This document shows, piece by piece, positions 7,020 to 13,884 of a stretch of 19,318 nucleotides of DNA (position 1 is its first letter; the number at the start of each line of letters is the position of its first letter). The notes under the pieces are model-generated. The model searched no databases and had not been told where the DNA came from. It was given only the letters and a program-made list of their open reading frames with translations. A program made the position numbers and the translations under genes. The stretch is from Pseudomonadota bacterium (GTDB lineage: Bacteria; Pseudomonadota; Gammaproteobacteria; Burkholderiales; SG8-39), in the NCBI GenBank assembly GCA_003242425.1, contig QGUL01000002.1, forward strand, positions 1 through 19,318, written 5' to 3'.

Positions 7020-7748
7020 ATGGACGCACTCAAACAAGCCCGTATCGATCTTGCCGTGGCGCTGCGCTGGGCTGCGCGGCTCAATCTTTCCGAAGGTGTC
7101 TGCAACCATTTCAGCCTGGCTGCTCCCGGCATGCCGGGCCATTTCCTCATCAATCCGCAGGGCTTCCACTGGTCGGAGATCACGCCCCGGCACATCCTCA
7201 TCGTCGACGTGAAAGGCAACGTGGTCGAGGGCGACTACACCGTCGAACCCGGCGCGTTCTGGATCCACAGCCGCATCCACAACTCGCAGCGTGCGCACAA
7301 GTGCATCATGCACACGCACATGCCCTATGCCACCGCGCTGTGCATCCTGGAGAACGGACGGCTGGAACCGGCGAGCCAGAACGCCTTGCGTTTCTACGGC
7401 CGCATCGCCTACGACGACGAATACACCGGTCTGGTCACGAGCGAGGAACTGGGCGACCGCTTCCTGGAGAAAATGGGCGACGCCGAGATCGTGTTCCTCG
7501 CCAACCACGGCGTGATCGTCTGCGCCGACACCGTGGCGGCGGCTTTCGAGGACCTCTACTACCTGGAGCGTGCCTGCATGCTGCAGGTCATCGCCCAGAG
7601 CACGGGCAAGCCGCTCAAGCGCATCTCGCACAAGGTGGCAAGCGAGACGGTGAAACTGATGGTCGAGGACCGCACCCAGGCCGAGGCCTTCCTCGCCGCC
7701 TGCAAGCGCATCCTCGACCGCGAGGATCCGGGCTGGGCCGACATCTGA
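7020..7748 (+). CDS. Class II aldolase/adducin-family protein
   Basis: A 242-residue protein with the class II aldolase fold. Zinc-binding histidines are visible at His98 and His100 (MHTHMPYATAL) and His163 (LANHGVIV). In fuculose-1-phosphate aldolase a catalytic Glu sits in SSEWRFH. The matching segment here is EPGAFWIH, which places Ala79 at that position, as in the adducin-like subgroup typified by a PAGFxIHSAIH pattern. It may therefore bind metal without acting as a sugar-phosphate aldolase; its function is unknown. The gene stands alone: a promoter-like hexamer lies just upstream and an intrinsic terminator just downstream. No ribosome site is visible before the ATG. Confidence 0.87.
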   Translation: MDALKQARIDLAVALRWAARLNLSEGVCNHFSLAAPGMPGHFLINPQGFHWSEITPRHILIVDVKGNVVEGDYTVEPGAFWIHSRIHNSQRAHKCIMHTHMPYATALCILENGRLEPASQNALRFYGRIAYDDEYTGLVTSEELGDRFLEKMGDAEIVFLANHGVIVCADTVAAAFEDLYYLERACMLQVIAQSTGKPLKRISHKVASETVKLMVEDRTQAEAFLAACKRILDREDPGWADI

Positions 7749-7768
7749 GCGAACCCGTCGCGGTCGCG

Positions 7769-7795
7769 AAGGCACGCCTTCAGGGCGTGCCTTTT
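7769..7795 (+). terminator. Intrinsic terminator after the class II aldolase-like gene
   Basis: A perfect 10-bp stem (AAGGCACGCC at 7769-7778 with GGCGTGCCTT at 7784-7793) closes a 5-base loop and runs into TTTT at 7792-7795. It lies 20 bases after the aldolase-like stop. The gntK stop codon on the other strand (7780-7782) is inside the loop. Read on the - strand the stem is followed by CGCG, not a U tract, so it should act mainly on + strand transcripts. Confidence 0.82.
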
Positions 7796-8277
7796 CGTTT
7801 GAGCGCCGCGCAGATGCGCTCGGTCGCGCCTTCGGGCGTGCCGTCCACGTCGACCGTGATCGCCCGGCACGGTTCTTCCAGCGCGGCGAACTGCGAATCG
7901 AGCAGCGCGGGCGGCATGAAATGTCCTTCGCGCTGTGCCAGCCGCGCGGCGAGCAGGGCCTTGCCGCCGCGCAGATACACCAATTGCGCCTCCGGCAATC
8001 CTGCCAGCAGCCGCCGGCGGTAGCTGCGTTTCAAGGCGGAGCAGGCGAGCACTACGCTTTCCGCGCGGTCGCGGTATCGGCGCAGCGCTTCGTTGAGCCG
8101 GTCCAGCCAGGGCGCGCGGTCCGCGTCGTCCAGGGGCTGTCCGGCGCGCATCTTGGCGACGTTCGCCTGGGGATGAAAATCGTCGGCGTCGAGGAAATGT
8201 GCGCCCAGGCGTCCGGCGAGCAGCTTCCCGATCGTGGTCTTGCCCGCGCCCGAGACGCCCATGAGGACCACGATCAT
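7780..8277 (-). CDS. gntK: Gluconokinase
   Basis: ATP-dependent kinase converting D-gluconate to 6-phosphogluconate in the cytoplasm. The 165-residue product has the short GntK form: P-loop GVSGAGKTT (7-15), the substrate-side DADDFHP segment (30-36), the DDADRAPWL segment (50-58), CSALKRSYR (79-87) and the lid EGHFMPP (117-123). It starts 17 bases after the gnd stop, so the two are one operon and encode consecutive steps to ribulose 5-phosphate. No strong ribosome site precedes the ATG, which suggests coupling to gnd translation. The frame remains open upstream into gnd, but MIVVLMG is the natural N-terminus. The last codons lie in the terminator of the convergent gene. Confidence 0.93.
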   Translation of the reverse strand: MIVVLMGVSGAGKTTIGKLLAGRLGAHFLDADDFHPQANVAKMRAGQPLDDADRAPWLDRLNEALRRYRDRAESVVLACSALKRSYRRRLLAGLPEAQLVYLRGGKALLAARLAQREGHFMPPALLDSQFAALEEPCRAITVDVDGTPEGATERICAALKRKGTP

Positions 8278-8294
8278 CGGCTGCGCCGGGTTCT

Positions 8295-9203
8295 TCAGCG
8301 TTTGGCGATCGCGTGCCCGCCGAAGGCGTTGCGCATGAGGGCGAGCAGCTTGGCCGGATAATCGTTCTTGCCCTGGGTGGCGAAGCGCATCATCAGCGCC
8401 AGGCTCATCACCGGCGTGGGGATGCCGAGCTCCACGCCTTCCAGCGCCGTCCAGCGCCCTTCGCCCGAATCGCCCACCACGGGTGCGATGCTGTCCAGAT
8501 CGGGCTTCTGCGCCAGTGCCTGCGCGGTGAGATCGAGCAGCCAGGAACGGATCACACTGCCATGCCGCCAGGTCTCGGCGATGGCGGCGACGTCGAGCTG
8601 GAATTCCGATTTGGCGGCGAGCAGCGCGAAGCCTTCGGCGTAAGCCTGCATCGCGCCGTACTCGATACCGTTGTGCACCATCTTGACGAAGTGTCCGCTG
8701 CCCGAGGGGCCGCAATGCAGCCAGCCGCGGTCGGGTGCGGGTGCGAGAATGCGCACGAAGGGCTCCAGTTCGGCGACAGCCTGGGCATCGCCGCCCAGCG
8801 TGAGCGTGTAGCCGTTCTCCAGCCCCCATACGCCGCCGGATACGCCGGCGTCGACGAAAGCGATGCCGCGCTGTTTGAGCGCTTCGGCACGCCGCATCGA
8901 GTCCTTATAGTAGGCGTTGCCGCCGTCGACGATCAGGTCACCGGGGCTGGCGAGCTCCGCCAGACGGTCGATGGCTTGCTGCGTGACCGGGCCGGCGGGC
9001 AGCATGAGCCACAGCACCCGTGGTGCGGGCAGTCCGGCGACCAACGCCTCGAGGGCGTCGACCGTCTGCACCTTCGGCTCGGTGTTCAGCGCTGCGCGCG
9101 CTTCGGGACTGAGGTCGTAACCCACCACCTCGACGCCGCCGCGCGCCAGACGCCGCGCCATGTTGGCGCCCATGCGTCCCAGTCCGATCAGACCCAACTT
9201 CAT
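8295..9203 (-). CDS. gnd: 6-phosphogluconate dehydrogenase, short decarboxylating (NAD-type) form
   Basis: Oxidises and decarboxylates 6-phosphogluconate to ribulose 5-phosphate. At 302 residues it is the short GntZ/GndA type rather than the roughly 470-residue E. coli type. The N-terminal Rossmann motif is GLGRMG (7-12). Asp30 ends the second strand (VVGYD), where NADP enzymes carry an Asn-Arg pair, so NAD+ is probably preferred. Further signatures are DGGNAYYKDS (93-102), VSGGVWGLENG (121-131) and Lys174, Asn178 and Glu181 in KMVHNGIE, with the same spacing as catalytic Lys183, Asn187 and Glu190 of the long enzymes. GGAG lies six bases before the ATG. It sits between the methyltransferase-like gene (12-base gap) and gntK (17-base gap). 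Confidence 0.93.
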   Translation of the reverse strand: MKLGLIGLGRMGANMARRLARGGVEVVGYDLSPEARAALNTEPKVQTVDALEALVAGLPAPRVLWLMLPAGPVTQQAIDRLAELASPGDLIVDGGNAYYKDSMRRAEALKQRGIAFVDAGVSGGVWGLENGYTLTLGGDAQAVAELEPFVRILAPAPDRGWLHCGPSGSGHFVKMVHNGIEYGAMQAYAEGFALLAAKSEFQLDVAAIAETWRHGSVIRSWLLDLTAQALAQKPDLDSIAPVVGDSGEGRWTALEGVELGIPTPVMSLALMMRFATQGKNDYPAKLLALMRNAFGGHAIAKR

Positions 9204-9215
9204 CGATCACTCCGT

Positions 9216-9767
9216 TCAGGGAATACGCCAGAAATAGATGGTGTCGCCGCCCAGCTTCACGGTGCGCTCCGGCGGCCAGTCCGCGCCCATGCTGAAGTCG
9301 TGCGAGACGATGCGCGTGCCGGGTTTGAGTTCCTTGAGCAGCTTCGGTTTCAGACGCCGGTTCACTTCGGGCAGCAGATAGAGCGTCACCACCGTGGCCT
9401 CGCTGATGTCGGCCTTGAACAGATCCTGCCGGATGAAGCGCACGCGGTCGGTCACCTTGGCCGCACGCGCGTTCTCGTTGGCTTCCCTGATGCGTTCCGG
9501 ATCGATGTCGATGCCCACGCCGCGCGCCCCGAATTTGGCGGCCGCGATGATGGGGATGCGTCCGTCGCCGCAGCCCAGATCGTAGACGATGTCGTTCGAA
9601 CCGGTTCCCGCGACGCGCAGCATCTCTTCCACCACCTCTTCCCGCGTCGGTACGAAGGGCACGTCCAGCGACCAGTAGTTCGGGCCTTCATCCGCCGACA
9701 CCGGTCTTGCAGTCCAGAGGCCGACCGCACCGGCAGACATCACCGCAAGAAAACGACGACGATCCAT
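9216..9767 (-). CDS. Class I SAM-methyltransferase-fold protein with Tat-like signal
   Basis: A 183-residue protein with a Rossmann methyltransferase core: DLGCGDGR (63-70), the acidic end of strand 2 in GVGIDIDPER (83-92) and RQDLF (113-117). The N-terminus DRRRFLAVMSAGAVGLWTARPVSADEG fits a twin-arginine signal (RRxFL at 3-7, hydrophobic stretch, AxA-like SADE site near 25). The start is secured by a very strong ribosome site. Related small proteins with VPFVPTREEVVEEML-type openings are widespread and annotated only as methyltransferases; no substrate is known to me. Export of a SAM enzyme is unexpected because SAM is cytoplasmic. It lies 23 bases after the permease and 12 before gnd. Confidence 0.82.
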   Translation of the reverse strand: MDRRRFLAVMSAGAVGLWTARPVSADEGPNYWSLDVPFVPTREEVVEEMLRVAGTGSNDIVYDLGCGDGRIPIIAAAKFGARGVGIDIDPERIREANENARAAKVTDRVRFIRQDLFKADISEATVVTLYLLPEVNRRLKPKLLKELKPGTRIVSHDFSMGADWPPERTVKLGGDTIYFWRIP

Positions 9768-9771
9768 GAGG

Positions 9772-9780
9772 CTCCTCCTC
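9772..9780 (-). promoter_or_regulatory. Very strong ribosome binding site of the methyltransferase-like gene
   Basis: On the - strand this reads GAGGAGGAG and ends four bases before ATG 9767. It decides that start, and hence that the RRRFL signal peptide belongs to the protein. Confidence 0.75.
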
Positions 9781-9790
9781 GTTGAAGAAA

Positions 9791-11167
9791 CTATTGCGCC
9801 GGCTGGGTCTTGGTCCTGCGCATGTTGAACAGCAGCAACAGCGCACCGGCGATGAGTACGCCCGCGCCGAGCTGCGCACCGCCCCCGACGTAGGCGAGGC
9901 TGGAGTAGAGCAGATAGGCGCAGGTGGCGACGAAGACGAGCGGCGTCAGGGGATACAGCGGCACTTTGAACGGCCGCGGCGTATGCGGGTCCTTGTACCG
10001 CAGCACGAACAGGCCGACGCCCGTCATCATGAAGAAGAACCAGAATACCGGCATGGTGTAGTCCACCATGGTCTCGATCTGGCCGCCGAAGGCGCCGACG
10101 ATGACAAGCGCCAGCGCGACTCCCCCTTGCACGTAGAGCGCGTTGCGCGGCGCGTCGGCGCGCTGGTCCCAGTGGCCGAGCCAGCGGAAGATGGGCCAGT
10201 CGCGGCCGAGCGCATAGTTCGAGCGCGCGCCCACCGCGATGGTGGCGTTGATCGAGGTCAGCGCCGAGACCGCGACGATGAAACTGAACACCTTGGCGCC
10301 GAGGTCGCCGAAATAGCGGCCCAGCACGTCGGAGGCGACCGTCTCGCTCGCCGCCATTCCTTCCAGTCCCAGCACGCGCACGTAGGCGTGGTTGATGAGC
10401 AGGTAGAGCACGGTCACGGTCGCGATGCTCAGCACCAGCGCGCGCACTATCGAGCGGCGGTCCTTCAATTCCGCGGAAATGTAGGCGCCTTCGTTCCAGC
10501 CGCCGTAGGTGAACAGCACGAACAGGATCGCGAGCGGCAGTCCCGCCGTCCACGGCCTGGGTTCGGCAGGCGCGGCGGAGGCCGCGGCCGCGGTCTGATC
10601 CGGCGCAAGCAGCAGCACGCCGGTGACGGTGACCGCGATCAGCCCGAAGACTTCCACCGTTGTCAGCACGTTCTGGGTGCCGCTCGTGCCCCGGATGCCG
10701 GCGACGTTCACCGCGGTCAACGCCAGCACCGCCAGCGCCGCGTAGATGGCGGAGGACGAGGGGCCGAGGTGCAGCAGGTTGGAGGCGTAATCGCCGAAGG
10801 TATAGCCGAGCACCGCGATCGAGCCGGTGGTGATGACGGCGATGCGCGCCCAGGCGAACAGGAAGGAGAAGTGGCGGCCGAAGGCGCGCTGCAGGAAGTA
10901 GTAATCGCCGCCGGCGTTGGGATAGGTGGTGGCCAGCTCCGCGTAGCAGAGCGCGCCGATGAGCGAGATCAGCCCGCCCGCCAGCCAGACGCCGTAGAAC
11001 ACCCATTCGTTCGCCGTGTTGGCGGCCACGAGCGAGGGCAGGCGGAAGATGCCGGCGCCGATCACCAGTCCGACAATGAGCGCGGTCGCGTCGAACATCG
11101 ACAGCGCCGGTTGGGGTGCCCCTTCGCGTCTTGCGCTTTGCTGTTCCGGTGACAGGGGTTGCTGCAT
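9791..11167 (-). CDS. APC-superfamily amino acid permease
   Basis: A 458-residue inner-membrane transporter with about 12 hydrophobic segments. The first helix carries the unwound substrate-binding motif VIGAGIF (GAGIF at 37-41), as in LAT/SteT-type amino acid transporters and exchangers. YPNAGGDYYFLQRAFG in the second and third helix region and FTYGGWNEGAYISAELKD in the middle are also typical. The start is the ATG at 11167 after an A/G-rich GAAGAAG leader; the frame extends upstream without family similarity. It probably moves a neutral amino acid or an amine, but the substrate is not readable. It lies 34 bases after the FAD oxidoreductase gene and 23 before the methyltransferase-like gene. 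Confidence 0.88.
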   Translation of the reverse strand: MQQPLSPEQQSARREGAPQPALSMFDATALIVGLVIGAGIFRLPSLVAANTANEWVFYGVWLAGGLISLIGALCYAELATTYPNAGGDYYFLQRAFGRHFSFLFAWARIAVITTGSIAVLGYTFGDYASNLLHLGPSSSAIYAALAVLALTAVNVAGIRGTSGTQNVLTTVEVFGLIAVTVTGVLLLAPDQTAAAASAAPAEPRPWTAGLPLAILFVLFTYGGWNEGAYISAELKDRRSIVRALVLSIATVTVLYLLINHAYVRVLGLEGMAASETVASDVLGRYFGDLGAKVFSFIVAVSALTSINATIAVGARSNYALGRDWPIFRWLGHWDQRADAPRNALYVQGGVALALVIVGAFGGQIETMVDYTMPVFWFFFMMTGVGLFVLRYKDPHTPRPFKVPLYPLTPLVFVATCAYLLYSSLAYVGGGAQLGAGVLIAGALLLLFNMRRTKTQPAQ

Positions 11168-11201
11168 ATTGGTGTTCTTCTTCTCTAACGGGTTCAAGTG
11201 T

Positions 11202-12809
11202 TCAGACTTTGCGCTTGCGCCAGTCCTTGAGGATCTCGCGTGCAGCGTTGTGGCCGGGCACGCCCGTGACGCCGCCACCGGGGTGGGCCCCGGCGCCGCA
11301 CAGGTATAGGGCCCGGACCGGAGTGCGGTAGTTTGCATGACCTAGCACCGGCCGTGCCGAATAGAGCTGATCGAGCGACAGCGCACCGTGAAAGATGTCG
11401 CCGCCGACGAGACCGAATTCGCGTTCCAGGTCGAGGGGCGAGAGGATCTGGCGGGCGATGACGGCGGACTTGAAGTTCGGGGCGTAGCGGCTGACCGTGT
11501 CGATCACCAGATCGGCGGCCTTTTCGCGTTCCTCGTCCCAGCTGCGGCCGTCCGGCAGAGTCGGACTGAATTGCTGGCAGAACAGGCTGGCAACGTGCAT
11601 GCCTTCGGGCGCGAGGCCGGGATCGACGGTGCTGGGGATGAGCATTTCGACGATCGGCGCGCGCGACCAGCCGTCGCGGCGGGCGTCCTCGTAGGCGCGG
11701 TCCATGTAGGCGAGCGAGGGTGCCATGATGATGCCCGTCGAATGGTGCGGCTGCGCATGCGTGCCGGGCCTGGCGACGAAGTCGGGCAGTTGCGACAGCG
11801 CCACGTTCATGCGGAAACTGCCGGACGCGCATTTCCAGCGTTCGATGCGCCGGCGGAAGTCCTCGTCCAGCGTTCCGGGTTCCAGCATGCGCAGGAACAG
11901 CAGCCTGGGATTGACGTTCGCCACCACCACCCGCGCTTCCAGTTCGCTGCCGTCCTCCAGCACGACGCCGGTGGCGCGGCGGTTGCGGGTGCGCACCTGC
12001 GCGACGGCCGAATCGGTGCTGATCTCCACGCCGCGTGCGCGCGCCTCGGCCGCCATCGCCTGGGTGATGGCGCCCATGCCGCCGACGGCATGGCCCCAGA
12101 CGCCGCGCTTGCCGTTCACTTCGCCGAAGCAGTGATGCAGCAGCACGTAGGCCGAGCCGGGAGTGTAGGGGCTGGCGAAATTGCCCACCACGGCGTCGAA
12201 GCCGAAGGCCGCCTTGATGGGATCGGATTCGAACCACCAGTCGAGCAGCTCGCCCGCGCTCTTGGTGAACAGATCGAGCAGGTCGCGCCGCGCCGGCATG
12301 TCCAGCTTGCGCAGCCGCAGGCCGAGCCGCAAGGCTTCGAGCAGATCCTGCACGCCGCCGCCCGCATCGGGCGGCGTCTGCAACACCAGCTCGCGCAGCA
12401 CGTCGGCGACGCGTTCGATCGTCCGGTAATAGTCCGGCAGGCGTTCGGCGTCGCGGGCGGAGAAGCGCGCGACCTCGCGCTGCGTCGCTTCCAGTCCGCC
12501 GCCCACTTGCAGGCAGTCGCCATTGTCTAGCGGCAGGAAGTTGGAATAGGGCCGTTCGACGATACGCAGGCCATGTGCCGCCAGGCGCAGGTCGCGGATC
12601 ACCTTGGGATGCAGCAGGCTCACGGTATAACTCGCAACCGAGTTGCGGAAACCCGGATGGAATTCCTCCGTCACCGCGGCGCCGCCGACGACGTGCCTGC
12701 GCTCAAGCACGCGTACGCGCAGCCCTGCGCCCGCGAGATAGCAGGCGCAGGTGAGACCGTTGTGGCCGCCGCCGATGATGAGTGCGTCGTAGCGCAAAGT
12801 CCGTTCCAC
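11202..12809 (-). CDS. FAD-dependent oxidoreductase, phytoene desaturase/PYROXD2-like
   Basis: A 535-residue flavoprotein. The N-terminal dinucleotide fold shows LIIGGGHNGLTCACYLAGAG (GGGHNG at 13-18), Glu36 for the FAD ribose, and RHVVGGAA. The C-terminal FAD signature is CGAGAHPGGGVTGVPGHNAA (from about 504). This is the pattern of CrtI-related proteins of the PYROXD2/NAD(P)/FAD-dependent oxidoreductase group rather than dedicated carotenoid enzymes; no phytoene synthase or other carotenoid gene is present. The substrate is unknown. The start is GTG 12809, 13 bases after the LysR stop; the frame opens further upstream only inside the LysR gene. A hairpin sits just before this start. Gene order suggests co-transcription with the LysR and permease genes. 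Confidence 0.85.
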   Translation of the reverse strand: MERTLRYDALIIGGGHNGLTCACYLAGAGLRVRVLERRHVVGGAAVTEEFHPGFRNSVASYTVSLLHPKVIRDLRLAAHGLRIVERPYSNFLPLDNGDCLQVGGGLEATQREVARFSARDAERLPDYYRTIERVADVLRELVLQTPPDAGGGVQDLLEALRLGLRLRKLDMPARRDLLDLFTKSAGELLDWWFESDPIKAAFGFDAVVGNFASPYTPGSAYVLLHHCFGEVNGKRGVWGHAVGGMGAITQAMAAEARARGVEISTDSAVAQVRTRNRRATGVVLEDGSELEARVVVANVNPRLLFLRMLEPGTLDEDFRRRIERWKCASGSFRMNVALSQLPDFVARPGTHAQPHHSTGIIMAPSLAYMDRAYEDARRDGWSRAPIVEMLIPSTVDPGLAPEGMHVASLFCQQFSPTLPDGRSWDEEREKAADLVIDTVSRYAPNFKSAVIARQILSPLDLEREFGLVGGDIFHGALSLDQLYSARPVLGHANYRTPVRALYLCGAGAHPGGGVTGVPGHNAAREILKDWRKRKV

Positions 12810-12813
12810 CGAT

Positions 12814-12831
12814 GCCGCCGCTTCAGGCGGC
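12814..12831 (-). other. GC hairpin between the LysR stop and the oxidoreductase start
   Basis: GCCGCC (12814-12819) pairs with GGCGGC (12826-12831) around a 6-base loop holding the LysR stop codon. The stem ends four bases before GTG 12809, so it covers the ribosome-binding region. No U run follows, so it is not an intrinsic terminator. Confidence 0.4.
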
Positions 12832-13776
12832 GCGTTCGTGATGCTGCAGCAGGCCGAGCTGCTCGTCCAGCAGGGGAATCTGATCGCGCCCTTCGCAAAG
12901 CGCCGCCACCCAGTCGACGAAGACACGCACCTTGGCCGACAGATGACGGTTGGGCGGATACATCACGTAGACCGGCAGGGGATCGCTTTCCCACTCCGGC
13001 AGCACGCGCACCAGCAGGCCCTTGTCGAGCGCGTGCTGCACCTTGATCAGCGGCACCTGCATGATGCCCAGTCCAGCGAGCCCGGCGGCGAGATAGGCAT
13101 CGCTGTCGTTCACCGACAGATAGGCCTGCACATCGAGTTCGATGCGTTCGCCCTTTCTGCTGAAGTCCCAGTTGAAGACCTTGCCCGTCTTGCCCGAGAA
13201 ATAACTGATGCAGCGATGCGCGAGCAGATCGTGCGGATGTTCGGGCCGGCCGTACTGGGCGATGTAATCCCGGTGCGCGCAAGTGACGAAGCGCAAGGTG
13301 GCGATGCGCCTTGCAACGAGCGAGATATCGTGTACGTCGCCGCCGCGCACCACGCAGTCCACGCCTTCATCGACGAGATCGACCGGCCGGTCGCTGCAGC
13401 CGACTTCGAGACGGATGTCGGGATAGCGTCTGAAGAAGTCCGGCAATGCCGGCATGAGGATATAGCGCCCGAAAGAAACCGGCACGTCGATGCGCAGCCG
13501 GCCTTGAGGGGAGGCCGTCGTGCGTGTCAGAAGCTGTTCGGTTTCCTCGACCTCGTTAAGGATGCGGATACAGCGTTCGTAGTACGCGGCGCCGTCGGCG
13601 GTGACGCTCACCTTGCGCGTGGTCCGGTTGAGCAGCTTCACGCGCAGGCGCGATTCGAGGTTCTGTATCCACGTGGTAACTGTCGCCTTGGGGAGACGAA
13701 GCCGGTCGGCCGCGCGCGTGAAACTGCCGGTCTGCACGACGTGCACGAAGGCTTCCATTGCTTGAAGCCGGTCCAT
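12823..13776 (-). CDS. LysR-family transcriptional regulator (CrgA/DmlR-like group)
   Basis: A 317-residue DNA-binding regulator. The winged helix-turn-helix is at about residues 2-61, with TGSFTRAADRLRLPKATVTTWIQNLE spanning the two helices, followed by NRTTRKVSVTADG. The C-terminal periplasmic-binding-like effector domain covers about 90-300. Start 13776 is preferred over 13788 because GAGGGG lies four bases before it. The N-terminal pattern MDRLQAMEAFVHVV is that of the CrgA/DmlR-type group. The gene is divergent from the efflux operon across 108 bases and heads the - strand block, so it may control either or both. The effector is unknown. Confidence 0.92.
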   Translation of the reverse strand: MDRLQAMEAFVHVVQTGSFTRAADRLRLPKATVTTWIQNLESRLRVKLLNRTTRKVSVTADGAAYYERCIRILNEVEETEQLLTRTTASPQGRLRIDVPVSFGRYILMPALPDFFRRYPDIRLEVGCSDRPVDLVDEGVDCVVRGGDVHDISLVARRIATLRFVTCAHRDYIAQYGRPEHPHDLLAHRCISYFSGKTGKVFNWDFSRKGERIELDVQAYLSVNDSDAYLAAGLAGLGIMQVPLIKVQHALDKGLLVRVLPEWESDPLPVYVMYPPNRHLSAKVRVFVDWVAALCEGRDQIPLLDEQLGLLQHHERAA

Positions 13777-13780
13777 GGTG

Positions 13781-13786
13781 CCCCTC
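13781..13786 (-). promoter_or_regulatory. Ribosome binding site (GAGGGG) fixing the LysR start
   Basis: On the - strand GAGGGG precedes ATG 13776 by four bases and overlaps the alternative ATG at 13788. Confidence 0.6.
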
Positions 13787-13826
13787 ATTGTTCGGGAAGC
13801 TGAACGCTGCTTTCCATCTTAACGGC

Positions 13827-13855
13827 TTTGTCGCCCGGAAGCGGGTGAATATGAT
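13827..13855 (+). promoter_or_regulatory. Candidate sigma70 promoter of the efflux operon
   Basis: A TTGTCG -35 box (13828-13833) and TATGAT -10 box (13850-13855) are separated by 16 bases. The -10 matches five of six positions and the -35 four. A start near 13862 leaves a leader of about 23 bases before ATG 13885. It lies in the gap shared with the divergent LysR gene, where a LysR regulator normally binds. A TTC-N8-GAA element that contains T-N11-A is at 13791-13804. Confidence 0.5.
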
Positions 13856-13884
13856 GCCGCCACGTTTTCACCTTCTCTCGGACC

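Noticed and set aside
8313..9785. Plus-strand frame of 490 codons across gnd and the methyltransferase-like gene
   Set aside because: It is antisense to gnd and its neighbour, both of which show full family motifs; it has no motif of its own.
9782..11152. Plus-strand frame of 456 codons opposite the APC permease
   Set aside because: Its composition mirrors an antisense reading of membrane helices (very rich in Arg, Gln, His, Asp); the permease is certain.
11202..12809. Calling this gene crtI (phytoene desaturase)
   Set aside because: It has only the shared FAD signatures, and no carotenoid gene lies nearby; PYROXD2-like proteins share the same motifs.
11388..13803. Plus-strand frames opposite the FAD oxidoreductase and LysR genes (11388-12530 and 12838-13803)
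   Set aside because: Both are shadows of genes with clear FAD-binding and helix-turn-helix motifs.
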